From Marinobacter sp. F4218 (GTDB lineage Bacteria > Pseudomonadota > Gammaproteobacteria > Pseudomonadales > Oleiphilaceae), in assembly GCF_019443085.1 (NCBI RefSeq), contig NZ_JAHZIL010000003.1:1612001-1676000 (forward strand): a stretch of DNA of 64,000 bases, given 5' to 3'. The notes below the pieces were generated by a model, which did not search any database, was not told where the DNA came from, and saw only the letters and a program-made list of their open reading frames with translations. This document shows, in pieces, positions 9,113-17,496 of this stretch (positions within the stretch are counted from its first letter, which is position 1; every line of letters starts with the position of its first letter). The position numbers and the translations under genes are program-made.

Positions 9113-9821
9113 GCAGAAGCCGGAACTACTGCGGATTGAGAACCTGCACGCCTGGTATGGCGAGTCGCACATACTCCATGGCCTGAACCTGACCCTGCAC
9201 GAGGGTGAAGTCATTACGCTGCTGGGCCGGAATGGCTCCGGCCGGACAACAACCCTGAAAGCCATACTCGGGCTGGTCAGCAAACGTACCGGTTCCATAA
9301 AGGTCCACGGTACCGAAATCATCCATATGCCCACACACCGGATTGCCCATGTGGGCAAACTGGGGTACTGCCCGGAAGAACGGGGAATTTTTGCGTCTCT
9401 CAACGTCGATGAAAATCTGGAGCTGCCACCGGTCATCGCCAAAGGCGGACTGTCGGTGGATGAAATCTACTCCATGTTTCCGAACCTGAAAGAGCGTCGC
9501 AAAAGCCAGGGGTCCAAGCTCTCCGGCGGTGAACAGCAGATGCTGGCGATTGCCCGGATCCTGCGCACCGGAGCCAACCTTTTACTCCTGGACGAGATAA
9601 CCGAAGGACTTGCCCCGGTGATCCTGAAAGCCCTGGACGATGTCATCCGGAAACTGAGGGAAAAGGGCTTCACGATCATTCTGGTGGAACAGAATTTTCG
9701 CTTTGCCGCGCCTCTGGCGGATCGGCACTACGTGATCGAACACGGTCAGGTCGTTGAACAGATTGATGCGGCCGATCTCGAGGCCAAAAAGGAGCAGTTG
9801 AACAGACACCTGAGTGTCTGA
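9102..9821 (+). CDS. LivF-type ABC transporter ATP-binding protein with Arg in Walker A
   Basis: Second ATPase of the importer, 239 residues. Signature LSGGEQQMLAIARIL, Walker B LLLLDEITEGLAPV and VEQNFRFA H-loop are normal. The P-loop reads GRNGSGRTTT: the invariant Lys of GxxGxGK(S/T) is Arg (codon CGG, unambiguous). I recall similar GR[NG]xGR variants in some proteobacterial LivF paralogs, so this may be a tolerated lineage feature rather than damage. Its start overlaps the LivG-type gene. With one intact (LivG) and one altered site, ATP hydrolysis may be asymmetric. Confidence 0.9.
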   Translation: MQPEQKPELLRIENLHAWYGESHILHGLNLTLHEGEVITLLGRNGSGRTTTLKAILGLVSKRTGSIKVHGTEIIHMPTHRIAHVGKLGYCPEERGIFASLNVDENLELPPVIAKGGLSVDEIYSMFPNLKERRKSQGSKLSGGEQQMLAIARILRTGANLLLLDEITEGLAPVILKALDDVIRKLREKGFTIILVEQNFRFAAPLADRHYVIEHGQVVEQIDAADLEAKKEQLNRHLSV

Positions 9822-9885
9822 GCCTGTGGGCCTGGACCGCCTTTATGGGTCCGACCCGGAATCTAATAACAAAAGGAAACCCACT

Positions 9886-11103
9886 ATGTTCAAGCACTGG
9901 AAACAAGGACTGGTCGCCGCTGTGGCTGCAGCGACCCTCGCAATGCCTTTATCCGCAGCCGCGGAATTGTCGGACGGCAAGATCAAAATCGGGGTACTCA
10001 GTGACATGTCCGGGGTCTACAAGTCCCTGGAAGGTCCGGGTGCCGTAATCGCTGCCAAAATGGCCATCGAAGACTTTGGTGGCTCGGTAATGGGCAAACC
10101 CATCGAAGTCATCTCTGCTGATCACCAGAACAAACCGGATATTGGCGCCAGTACGGCCCGGGAATGGATCGACGCCGAAGAGGTGGACATGATCACGGCC
10201 CTGGACAACTCTTCGGTGGCGCTCTCGGTGCAGGGCCTCGCCAAGGACAAGAAAATCATCACCATGAACACCGGGGCTGGCACCACCGCACTGACCGAAG
10301 AGCAGTGCTCGCCCTATGGCATTCACTACGTCTACGACACCCATGCCCTGCCGGTGGGTACAGCCACCGCCATGGTCAAGAACGGCGGCGAGAAATGGTT
10401 CTTTATCACCGCGGACTATGCCTTCGGCCACTCACTCCGGGATAACACCGGTGCCGTGGTGGAGAGCCTGGGCGGCGAAGTGGTCGGCAACGTCAACGCA
10501 CCGCTTTCCACCAACGACTTCTCCTCCTACCTGCTGCAGGCACAATCGTCCGGCGCCGATGTTATTGGCCTGGCCAACGCGGGTCAGGACACCGTGAACG
10601 CCATCAAACAGGCCAACCAGTTCCGGATTGTCCAGAGTGGCCAGAAGCTGGCTGGCATGCTGGTGTTCATCACCGATGTGCACAGCATGGGGCTGGATAT
10701 TGCCCAGGGTCTGCAATTCACCACCGCCTTTGTCTGGAACCAGAATGAAGAAACCAAAGCGTGGTCAGAGCGCTTCCACGAGCGCCACGGTGCGATGCCA
10801 ACGATGGTGCATGCCGGCGTGTATTCGGCGGTGAGCCATTACCTGCAGGCCGTCAAGGACACCGGAACCGACGATTCCGACACGGTCCGCGCCAAGCTCG
10901 GCGAGATGACCCTTAACGACATGTTCGTGAAGGGCGGAAAAATCGCCCCGAACGGTTCCATGCTGCACGACATGTACCTGGTGGAAGTGAAAAAGCCGTC
11001 GGAATCGAACAGCGAGTGGGATCTGCTCGATGTGGTCTCCAAGATTCCTGCAGACCAGGCCTTCATCTCAATGGCTGACACCAAGTGTTCGCTGGTTAAC
11101 TAA
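9886..11103 (+). CDS. HAAT-family periplasmic substrate-binding protein (LivK-like)
   Basis: A 405-residue Leu/Ile/Val-type binding protein that delivers ligand to the importer. Residues 1-27 are a signal peptide (GLVAAVAAATLAMPLSAAAE). The mature part begins KIKIGVLSDMSGVYKSLEGPG and has two Rossmann-like lobes with the peripla_BP_6 pattern (FGGSVMGKPIEVISADHQN, WFFITADYAFGHSL). ATG 9886 is preceded by AAAGGAAA; an in-frame upstream start at 9814 would overlap the previous gene without a ribosome site. Binding specificity is not predictable from the sequence alone; members of this subgroup bind aliphatic amides, amino acids or aromatic acids. Confidence 0.9.
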   Translation: MFKHWKQGLVAAVAAATLAMPLSAAAELSDGKIKIGVLSDMSGVYKSLEGPGAVIAAKMAIEDFGGSVMGKPIEVISADHQNKPDIGASTAREWIDAEEVDMITALDNSSVALSVQGLAKDKKIITMNTGAGTTALTEEQCSPYGIHYVYDTHALPVGTATAMVKNGGEKWFFITADYAFGHSLRDNTGAVVESLGGEVVGNVNAPLSTNDFSSYLLQAQSSGADVIGLANAGQDTVNAIKQANQFRIVQSGQKLAGMLVFITDVHSMGLDIAQGLQFTTAFVWNQNEETKAWSERFHERHGAMPTMVHAGVYSAVSHYLQAVKDTGTDDSDTVRAKLGEMTLNDMFVKGGKIAPNGSMLHDMYLVEVKKPSESNSEWDLLDVVSKIPADQAFISMADTKCSLVN

Positions 11104-11139
11104 CACGGTTTGACCATCACTTAAGGGGAGATAGCCAAC

Positions 11140-12036
11140 GTGTCGATGCAGGTCATTCTGGCCCAGGCGCTGCTTGGGCTTAATGTCGGTGTGTTCTACG
11201 CCATGTTGAGCCTCGGGCTTGCGGTGATATTCGGACTGCTGAACATCATCAACTTTGCCCACGGCGCCATGTACATGCTCGGTGCCTTCATCGCATTGAT
11301 TGGCTACTCGTTTCTGGAGCAGTGGCTCGGGATCAGCGTCCAGATCGGTTTCTGGGCGTCACTGATTCTGGTGCCCCTGCTGGTCGGACTGCTGGGGGTT
11401 CTCATTGAGCGCCTCCTGCTCCGACGCCTGTACGATCTCGATCATATCTACGGGTTGCTGCTGACCTTCGGCATCACGCTGATTCTGCAGGGCCTGTTTT
11501 CCAACTATTTCAACGTCTCCGGCACGCCCTACCCGGGCCAGCCGGAGAGCTTGAGCGGCGTGGTCAATCTCGGTTTCATGTACTTCCCCACCTACCGCTT
11601 GTTCGCCATCATTTTTTCTCTGGTTGTGTGTTTTGCCACCTGGTTCTTCATTGAACACACGAAACTCGGCTCGCGGCTGCGGGCCGGTGTCGAGAACCCG
11701 GACCTGACCCAGGCGTTTGGCCTCAATGTGCCGCTGATGATCACCCTGACCTTTGCCTTCGGCGCCGGCCTCGCCGGCCTGGCCGGCGTGCTGGCAGCAC
11801 CGATTTACTCGGTCAGCCCGCTGATGGGGGCCGACCTGATCATCGTGGTGTTCGCCGTCGTGGTGATCGGTGGCATGGGTTCCATCATGGGTGCCATTCT
11901 CTCCGGCCTTGCACTCGGCCTGATTGAGGGGCTGACCAAGGTTATCTATCCACCCGCCGCCAGCACCGTGATTTTTTTCCTGATGGTCCTGGTGTTGCTG
12001 TTCCGCCCCGCGGGACTGTTCGGTAAGGAAAAGTGA
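11140..12036 (+). CDS. LivH-type ABC transporter permease
   Basis: A 298-residue inner-membrane permease with about eight TM segments. The N-terminal GLNVGVFYAMLSLGLAVIFG and NIINFAHGAMYMLGAF motifs are characteristic of LivH. EAA-like coupling region is IEHTKLGSRLRAGVENPDLT. Starts with GTG 11140 behind AGGGGAG. Followed after seven bases by the LivM-type gene. Partner of LivM in the HAAT channel. Confidence 0.92.
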   Translation: MSMQVILAQALLGLNVGVFYAMLSLGLAVIFGLLNIINFAHGAMYMLGAFIALIGYSFLEQWLGISVQIGFWASLILVPLLVGLLGVLIERLLLRRLYDLDHIYGLLLTFGITLILQGLFSNYFNVSGTPYPGQPESLSGVVNLGFMYFPTYRLFAIIFSLVVCFATWFFIEHTKLGSRLRAGVENPDLTQAFGLNVPLMITLTFAFGAGLAGLAGVLAAPIYSVSPLMGADLIIVVFAVVVIGGMGSIMGAILSGLALGLIEGLTKVIYPPAASTVIFFLMVLVLLFRPAGLFGKEK

Positions 12037-12043
12037 GCCGCTC

Positions 12044-12964
12044 ATGACCAACCGTATCCTGTTCATACTGATGCTCGTTGCCGGCCTGACTGCACCGCTC
12101 TACGCCTATCCGGTGTTTGTGATGGACCTGCTTTGCTTCGCGCTGTTCGCCTGCGCTTTCAATCTGTTGCTGGGTTATGCCGGACTCCTGTCCTTTGGTC
12201 ATGCCGCCTTCTTCGGCGGTGCGGCCTACATCACCGGGTATGTCACCAAGGAGTGGGGGTTTTCGCCATTGCTGGGTATCCTGGCGGGGACCGGGTTTAC
12301 CCTGGTGCTCGGCGGCATCTTCGGCTTTCTGGCGATTCGCCGGCAAGGCATCTATTTCGCCATGGTCACCCTGGCACTGGCACAGATCATCTATTTCATG
12401 GCGTTGCAGTTGCCCTTTACCGGTGGCGAGAATGGACTGCAAGGCATTCCTCGGGGCGAGCTCTTCGGGTTTATCGACCTCAACAACTCGCTCGCCATGT
12501 ACTATTTCGTGTTCGCCATTTTCCTGATCGGATTCGGCATCATCCACCGCACCATCCATTCGCCTTTTGGTGAAGTGCTGCAGGCCATCCGGGAGAACGA
12601 ATCCCGCGCCCTCTCGCTGGGGTATGACGTCGACCACTTCAAGCTGCTGGCCTTCGTCATCTCCGCCACCCTGGCGGGGCTGGCCGGCGCCACCAAGGCG
12701 ATCATTTTCCAGTTTGCCGCGCTCACCAGCGCCCACTGGCAAACCTCCGGCGAGGTGATACTCATGACCCTGGTCGGCGGCCTGGGAACGGTTTTTGGCC
12801 CGGTACTTGGTGCCATCACCGTGGGCGCCCTCAGCCACGAGCTGTCAGCCTTCGGCTCCTGGGTCCAGGTGATCCTGGGCACTATATTCGTGGTCTGTGT
12901 CATGACATTCCGACGTGGCATCATCGGTGAGATCCAGCGACTGGCCAGCCGTAAACAGAGTTAA
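12044..12964 (+). CDS. LivM-type ABC transporter permease
   Basis: A 306-residue second permease. The hallmark NLLLGYAGLLSFGHAAFFGG (around residues 38-57) and the coupling loop FGEVLQAIRENESRALSLGY are clear. Shorter than E. coli LivM (about 425), as is usual for most HAAT LivM proteins. It closes the five-gene transporter set, and the OCD-family gene starts 12 bases later on the same strand, suggesting one transcript from the promoter near 8200. Confidence 0.92.
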   Translation: MTNRILFILMLVAGLTAPLYAYPVFVMDLLCFALFACAFNLLLGYAGLLSFGHAAFFGGAAYITGYVTKEWGFSPLLGILAGTGFTLVLGGIFGFLAIRRQGIYFAMVTLALAQIIYFMALQLPFTGGENGLQGIPRGELFGFIDLNNSLAMYYFVFAIFLIGFGIIHRTIHSPFGEVLQAIRENESRALSLGYDVDHFKLLAFVISATLAGLAGATKAIIFQFAALTSAHWQTSGEVILMTLVGGLGTVFGPVLGAITVGALSHELSAFGSWVQVILGTIFVVCVMTFRRGIIGEIQRLASRKQS

Positions 12965-12976
12965 AGGTTACGTACT

Positions 12977-13915
12977 ATGCGAGTCATTTCTGCCCAGGAG
13001 GTGGCCGGCGCTCTGGCGTGGCCGGCACTGATCGAACGCCTCGCCCGTACTTTCCGCCAGGGCGTGGAAGCGCCACCACGACACCATCACGCCATGCACC
13101 GGCCGGACGGCGAGGCTACCATGCTGCTGATGCCAGCCTGGGAACCGGCGGGGTATATCGGCATGAAAATGGTCAACGTATTCCCGCAGAATGCGAACGC
13201 AGGCCTGCCGGCCATCTCGGGTCTCTATGTTTTGTGCGAAGGCCTGCACGGCACCCCCCTGGCCTGCCTTGATGGCAGCGCGCTGACCAGCCGACGTACC
13301 GCAGCCGCCTCGGCCCTGGCTGCCCGGGAGCTGGCTCGGAAAGACGCATCATCCTTGTTGGTGGTAGGAACAGGGAAACTGGCACCCATGCTGATTGAAG
13401 CCCATGCCACCGTGCGCCCCATCCGCAAGGTACGGATCTGGGGCCGTAATCCGGACAAGGCTGCCGCGCTGGCTGAACGTTTCAGCGACCGTTTTGACTG
13501 TGAAGCGGTGAAGGACCTGGAAACCTCCGTTCCGGCAGCAGACATCATCAGCTGCGCGACCCTGTCGAGCGAACCTTTGGTCAGAGGGGAGTGGCTGCAA
13601 CCCGGGAGTCATCTGGATCTGGTCGGTGCGTTCCGGCCGACCATGCGGGAAACCGATAGTGCGTGCCTGACACGCAGCAAGGTGTTCGTGGATACTTACG
13701 CCGGTGCCATGGGCGAGGCGGGAGACCTGCTTCAGGCCATTGATGAAGGCGCATTCCGTGAGACCGATGTGAGCGCCGACCTGGCGGAATTGCTACGCGG
13801 CGACAAGCCGGGACGTACGGATGACCAGGCCATTACCCTGTTCAAATCCGTGGGCGCCTCGCTGGAAGACCTTGCCGCCGCTATTGAGGTATGGGAAGCC
13901 CTCGAAACTACCTGA
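12977..13915 (+). CDS. Ornithine cyclodeaminase/mu-crystallin family protein
   Basis: A 312-residue NAD(P)-dependent OCD/mu-crystallin protein. Visible: substrate-side MLLMPAWEPAGYIGMKMVNV, the conserved SALTSRRTAAASALAARELA helix, the dinucleotide-binding LLVVGTGKLAPMLIEAHATV and DLVGAFRPTMRETD. Family members are ornithine cyclodeaminases, alanine dehydrogenases, or delta1-pyrroline/piperideine-2-carboxylate reductases; the last fits best with a small imino-acid role, but no residue here decides. Location at the end of the importer operon implies that it acts on the imported compound or a product of it. Confidence 0.85.
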   Translation: MRVISAQEVAGALAWPALIERLARTFRQGVEAPPRHHHAMHRPDGEATMLLMPAWEPAGYIGMKMVNVFPQNANAGLPAISGLYVLCEGLHGTPLACLDGSALTSRRTAAASALAARELARKDASSLLVVGTGKLAPMLIEAHATVRPIRKVRIWGRNPDKAAALAERFSDRFDCEAVKDLETSVPAADIISCATLSSEPLVRGEWLQPGSHLDLVGAFRPTMRETDSACLTRSKVFVDTYAGAMGEAGDLLQAIDEGAFRETDVSADLAELLRGDKPGRTDDQAITLFKSVGASLEDLAAAIEVWEALETT

Positions 13916-13934
13916 CAGCGTCCCATCCTGGACG

Positions 13935-14228
13935 TTACTGGTCGAGAATATCGATAATTTCCCGGGTGTCCTTGATGATTGTGTAGACCCGATCCTCGAT
14001 TTCCACGCGCTGGCGATGTCCATCGATGTCGTAGATGTTGCCGTAGCTAAGCAAATCCCGATCAAAGCGATCCCCTTCGTGGTAGTTGAGCTTCTTCTGC
14101 CAACCCGGCGGCAGGGGCTGCCCCCGCTCCACCTTTTTCTGCAGACCTGGGGGCAGCTGGTCACCCATTGCCGGCAATGCACCGATCGTCAGCCCCAACA
14201 GGGCACACATCAAAATGGACTTCATCAT
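13935..14228 (-). CDS. Small secreted protein of the RcnB/CigR-like PPGxQKK type
   Basis: 97 residues with a signal peptide (1-22, ending AMG-DQ). The mature part has LPPGLQKKVERG and LPPGWQKKLNY, the repeated PPG-x-QKK motif of RcnB-like and CigR-like periplasmic proteins, and ends VYTIIKDTREIIDIL. The same start and end motifs occur in the protein at 16263-16721, so the two are paralogs; this copy lacks the His/Arg-rich middle. GGAG lies seven bases before ATG 14228. Function unknown; RcnB relates to nickel/cobalt homeostasis and CigR to envelope/virulence control, but neither can be transferred with confidence. Confidence 0.75.
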   Translation of the reverse strand: MMKSILMCALLGLTIGALPAMGDQLPPGLQKKVERGQPLPPGWQKKLNYHEGDRFDRDLLSYGNIYDIDGHRQRVEIEDRVYTIIKDTREIIDILDQ

Positions 14229-14328
14229 CTACCAACTCCTTACATCTGGCGTTTCCGATAAGTTAACACGGCATGGAACTCTATGACGTTAACGCTGGTT
14301 CATGGCCAAAGGTTCCGGATCACTCGTT

Positions 14329-15270
14329 TTACTCGCCCCGTAGCCCACCACGAATCGCTTCGTCCACCAGCCACCGCCTGAGCAGTTGAAGCCCCCGTTC
14401 ACCGCGCCGACTGGTTTTCCAAGCAAAGTAGAAGCGGTCCCCGGTCATCACCGGATGACAGGGCAGGCGCACGAAATCCTCCGAATCTTTTCGGGTACTG
14501 AGCATGTAGTCATTGGTCAGCACGATGCCCTGATGGAACCGTGCCGCCTCCAGCGCCAGCAGCATGTGGCTGAAATGCTGGATGCTCGCGGCTGCCGGAA
14601 TCCGCTGATCGACGGCCCGATACCAGGCGTCCCAGTCTCCCGCCGCCTTCTCGAAAATGCTGTGGGTCGACAACAGTGGAAACTGCGATACCTCCTCTAC
14701 CGACATCGGCAGATCATCGGCATCCGGCCCTTCCCGACCCAGCTCCCGACGGATTTTCTGCCAGTAATCCTGACTGCACACCGGGAACAGACGCTCCACA
14801 TACAGCAGTTCGTAACTGTAGGCCGGCGAGCCCTTGTGGATGGTGATAAAGCAGTCCGCCACCCGGTCCGACAGCACCGGGCTCTCGATGCTCATCTCCA
14901 GGGCCAGTTCCACCTGGGGATGCAGCCGCTGCAGGTCCGGCAGTCGGGGCACCAGCCAGCGAACAGCAAAGGAACTGAACACCGACAACCGCAGCCGCGA
15001 TTCCTCGTGGCCCAGCAGCTGCTCACTGGCCCGCTCGATCTGCAGCAGCGCCGAACTGATGCCGTCCAGGTACTGACGGCCCTCGTCCGTCAGCGTGAGG
15101 GTTCGGCCACTGCGCCAGAACAGCTTTTCTCCCAGATAGGTTTCCAGCTGTTTGATCTGGTGACTGACCGCACTCTGGCTCACCGCCAACTCGTCCGCAG
15201 CAAGCGAAAAGCTATTGAGTCGGGCGACGGTCTCGAAGACCGGCAGGGATTTCAGGGGTGGCAGTTTCAT
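14329..15270 (-). CDS. LysR-type transcriptional regulator, GcvA-like
   Basis: 313 residues. Winged helix at residues 1-65, with helix-turn-helix NSFSLAADELAVSQSAVSHQ, then the linker helix and a C-terminal effector-binding fold (WLVPRLPDLQRLHPQVELAL ...). The N-terminal LPPLKSLPVFETVARLNSFS is typical of GcvA/AmpR-like LTTRs. It is transcribed divergently from the EamA exporter at 15404, with a 133-base gap holding an inverted repeat, so it most likely controls that exporter and itself. Confidence 0.9.
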   Translation of the reverse strand: MKLPPLKSLPVFETVARLNSFSLAADELAVSQSAVSHQIKQLETYLGEKLFWRSGRTLTLTDEGRQYLDGISSALLQIERASEQLLGHEESRLRLSVFSSFAVRWLVPRLPDLQRLHPQVELALEMSIESPVLSDRVADCFITIHKGSPAYSYELLYVERLFPVCSQDYWQKIRRELGREGPDADDLPMSVEEVSQFPLLSTHSIFEKAAGDWDAWYRAVDQRIPAAASIQHFSHMLLALEAARFHQGIVLTNDYMLSTRKDSEDFVRLPCHPVMTGDRFYFAWKTSRRGERGLQLLRRWLVDEAIRGGLRGE

Positions 15271-15273
15271 TAT

Positions 15274-15288
15274 CTATTTTTCTAATAG
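15274..15288. promoter_or_regulatory. LysR-type operator candidate (CTATT-N5-AATAG)
   Basis: Perfect 5-bp inverted repeat CTATT-TTTCT-AATAG fitting the T-N11-A rule of LTTR recognition sites. It begins only four bases before the LysR start, in the divergent LysR/EamA gap. Confidence 0.4.
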
Positions 15289-15403
15289 CTAAGGAATAAA
15301 CATCATTTTATCGGATATTAACACGTCATTAGAATGCCTCCTACATGCTGAGGGTGGCGCTCGGGGCACGAACGCCAAACACAGGAAATAAGGAGGTCAA
15401 ATT

Positions 15404-16306
15404 ATGTCAGGCAAAACCGTCAACAGTGCCATTCTTCTGCTGGTGATCGGCAACGCCATGGCGTTGATCTCCGATGTCTTCATCAAGCTGCTGGAGCCGG
15501 GGGCACCGGTGTTCCAGTTTGCCTTTCTGCGCTGTGTGATCACGCTGCTGTTCCTGCTGCCGCTGGCCGGTCAACTGGACCGCAAGCGCCTGTTCGCCGG
15601 CTTCCGGGTTCACGCCTTCCGGGCGCACATCCACCTGGCCGGCATTCTGTGCATGGTCATTGCACTGGGAAATCTGCCGCTGGCAACCGCCAATGCGGTC
15701 TTCTACGCCGCCCCGATTCTTGTGATGGTGCTGTCCGTCTTCCTGTTCCGGGAGCGGTTGACCCCGCTGAGCGTGACTGCCGTGTTCAGTGGCTTTGCCG
15801 GCATTGTGGTTATCCTTCGGCCGGTGGAATTCAACTGGGCGGCGGTGGCTGCCCTGGGCTCAGCCTTTGCGCTGGCCATCAACGCGGTGATGGTCCGCCA
15901 ACTGCCCAAGAAGCAGTCCACCGTGCACAAGCTGTTTCTGAACTACCTGCTGATCCTGCCCGCGGCCGGCGCTCTGGCCTGGTGGGAAGGTGCAGCCTGG
16001 GATTCCGGGATACTGATCAGCGCCCTCGGATCGTCCCTGTTCATACTGGCCTACAACATCACCGTATTGCTGGCCTACCAGCAGGTGGATGCCAACCAGG
16101 TCACCAGCGCCGAATACACCGGCCTGATCTGGGCTGTCGGCATTGGCTGGGTCGGTTTTGGCGAAGTGCCGGATGTCTGGTTCCTGGCCGGCAGCCTGAT
16201 GATCGTGGTGCCGCTGGTCCTGATCGGACTGCGGCACCGTCGCAGGGAGCCGGCCAGGGGCTTCAACGGTGGGAAGGTTCAATTAGCTCACGAGTATTGT
16301 GAATGA
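15404..16306 (+). CDS. EamA/DMT-family transporter
   Basis: 300 residues, about ten TM helices in two EamA repeats (NLPLATANAVFYAAPILVMV in repeat one; QQVDANQVTSAEYTGLIWAV in repeat two). AAGGAGG lies close upstream of ATG 15404. Divergent from the LysR regulator. The last 44 bases overlap, tail to tail, with the 3' end of the His-rich secreted protein gene on the other strand. Substrate unknown; an LTTR-paired EamA protein is often an amino-acid or metabolite exporter. Confidence 0.85.
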   Translation: MSGKTVNSAILLLVIGNAMALISDVFIKLLEPGAPVFQFAFLRCVITLLFLLPLAGQLDRKRLFAGFRVHAFRAHIHLAGILCMVIALGNLPLATANAVFYAAPILVMVLSVFLFRERLTPLSVTAVFSGFAGIVVILRPVEFNWAAVAALGSAFALAINAVMVRQLPKKQSTVHKLFLNYLLILPAAGALAWWEGAAWDSGILISALGSSLFILAYNITVLLAYQQVDANQVTSAEYTGLIWAVGIGWVGFGEVPDVWFLAGSLMIVVPLVLIGLRHRRREPARGFNGGKVQLAHEYCE

Positions 16307-16721
16307 TTCGGGCCATCCGGTATTCCGGGGGAACATGATCATCGAAGCCGATATGAACCCGGTATTCCCGGTGATAGTGGCGCCGGTCGTGCCGGCGGTC
16401 CCTGTGGTGATCCCGATAGGAGTGGCGGTGCCTGTCCCGGTGATGATGGCCGCGATCATAGCGACTGTAATGATCGCGGTCCCGCTTGTGGTACTTGCGC
16501 TTGTGTTTATCTTTGTACCGGCGATCCCGGTCGTGGTGGTCGCGGCGATAGTGCGCCTTGAGAAATTCCTTCTTCTGATGCCCGGGAGGCATTGCCTTAC
16601 CCCGATCCAGCTGTTTCTGGATCCCCGACGGATGCCCCCCGTCCCGGTACCCTTCCGCCATGGCCGGTGCGGCAGTCACTAGCAGGGCGGCAACACAGCT
16701 TCCAATCAGTAATCTTTTCAT
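16263..16721 (-). CDS. Secreted His/Arg/Asp-rich RcnB/CigR-like protein
   Basis: 152 residues. Signal peptide 1-21 (LLIGSCVAALLVTAAPAMAE). Then GIQKQLDRGKAMPPGHQKKE, a long central stretch (about residues 55-120) made almost entirely of His, Arg, Asp, Tyr and Lys, and an end domain with RVHIGFDDHVPPEYRMARII and HNTRELIEP. The flanking motifs match the 97-residue protein at 13935-14228. ATG 16721 is chosen for its AGGAG at seven bases and because it gives a clean signal peptide. The His-rich middle suggests metal binding or polyanion interaction, a guess from composition. Overlaps the convergent EamA gene by 44 bases. Confidence 0.75.
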   Translation of the reverse strand: MKRLLIGSCVAALLVTAAPAMAEGYRDGGHPSGIQKQLDRGKAMPPGHQKKEFLKAHYRRDHHDRDRRYKDKHKRKYHKRDRDHYSRYDRGHHHRDRHRHSYRDHHRDRRHDRRHYHREYRVHIGFDDHVPPEYRMARIIHNTRELIEPSHR

Positions 16722-16880
16722 CACGATTCTCCTGTCCTTCAGGAAACGGGTTGGGCAGGGAGAACCTCCCCCTGCGCCTCCTGAATCCAGACTATCGAAC
16801 CGGGCGCAAAAGTCAGCCGCTGACGGCCGGCTTTGCAAGAACTTTACGGAAGCTGCGCTGGACTTTACGTTCCCGGGCGG

Positions 16881-17456
16881 TCAGGTGTCGCATCCTGCGG
16901 CAGAACGCACGTGGGACTCGATTGCAAAGGTGTGGGGGCAGGAGTCCCCGAGGCTGCGCAGGGACTCCGCGAGACGCAGCAGGTATTCGGAATTCGGTCC
17001 GCTCGGGCCGGTCGCGCCTGCAATCTGTCGGGCAATCTCGGCATCCGGGGCATGGCCCAGAAAGGCCTCGTTGTCTTCCGTGGCGATGTACACCAGGCCT
17101 TCGGCGTGGCTGCCATTTTCAAAGGTCAGGGTGGTGGCGAAGCGCAGGTACCCGTTCTTCTCCCGCACGTCCAGGTGTTCGAACACCGAGGGGGAAACCC
17201 GGTACGCCATGCCCTTGCAGGCGGCGTTTGGGCTCTTAATCAGCGTAACAACCCGGCCTGGCGCTTCCGGGGTGCCCCGATGATCATGGGACCCCTGCCA
17301 GAACCGGCGTTCCCAGCCATGAATGGTCGCCGGACGTCGTTCAAGGAACGGAAAGTCCACCTTGTAGATGAGCGAGCCGTAACCGAACAGCCAAATGGAC
17401 GACACGCCCTCAAAGTTCTGGCGGATTCGGTTGTGTTCAATGGTGTTGGCCGACAT
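16881..17456 (-). CDS. ChaC-like gamma-glutamylcyclotransferase
   Basis: 191 residues. WLFGYGSLIYKVDFPF (around residues 21-36) is the glycine-rich substrate loop of the gamma-glutamylcyclotransferase fold; GWERRFWQGSHDHRGTPEAPG and YLRFATTLTFENGSHAEGLV match the ChaC branch, which splits glutathione into 5-oxoproline and Cys-Gly. The likely catalytic Glu lies in the VREKNGY region. ATG 17456 lacks a strong ribosome site, but the longer open frame upstream runs into the MarC gene. It follows MarC by 40 bases on the same strand. Confidence 0.8.
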   Translation of the reverse strand: MSANTIEHNRIRQNFEGVSSIWLFGYGSLIYKVDFPFLERRPATIHGWERRFWQGSHDHRGTPEAPGRVVTLIKSPNAACKGMAYRVSPSVFEHLDVREKNGYLRFATTLTFENGSHAEGLVYIATEDNEAFLGHAPDAEIARQIAGATGPSGPNSEYLLRLAESLRSLGDSCPHTFAIESHVRSAAGCDT

Positions 17457-17496
17457 ACAACTCACTGGGGCAGGAAAGCAGAATCGCCCGATTACT

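Noticed and set aside
9102..9821. LivF-type gene as a pseudogene because of the Walker A change
   Set aside because: Full length, intact signature and Walker B motifs, and tight operon context; one substitution is not evidence of decay.
14386..15285. 299-codon frame antisense to the LysR gene
   Set aside because: Overlaps the helix-turn-helix coding frame entirely and has no recognisable content.
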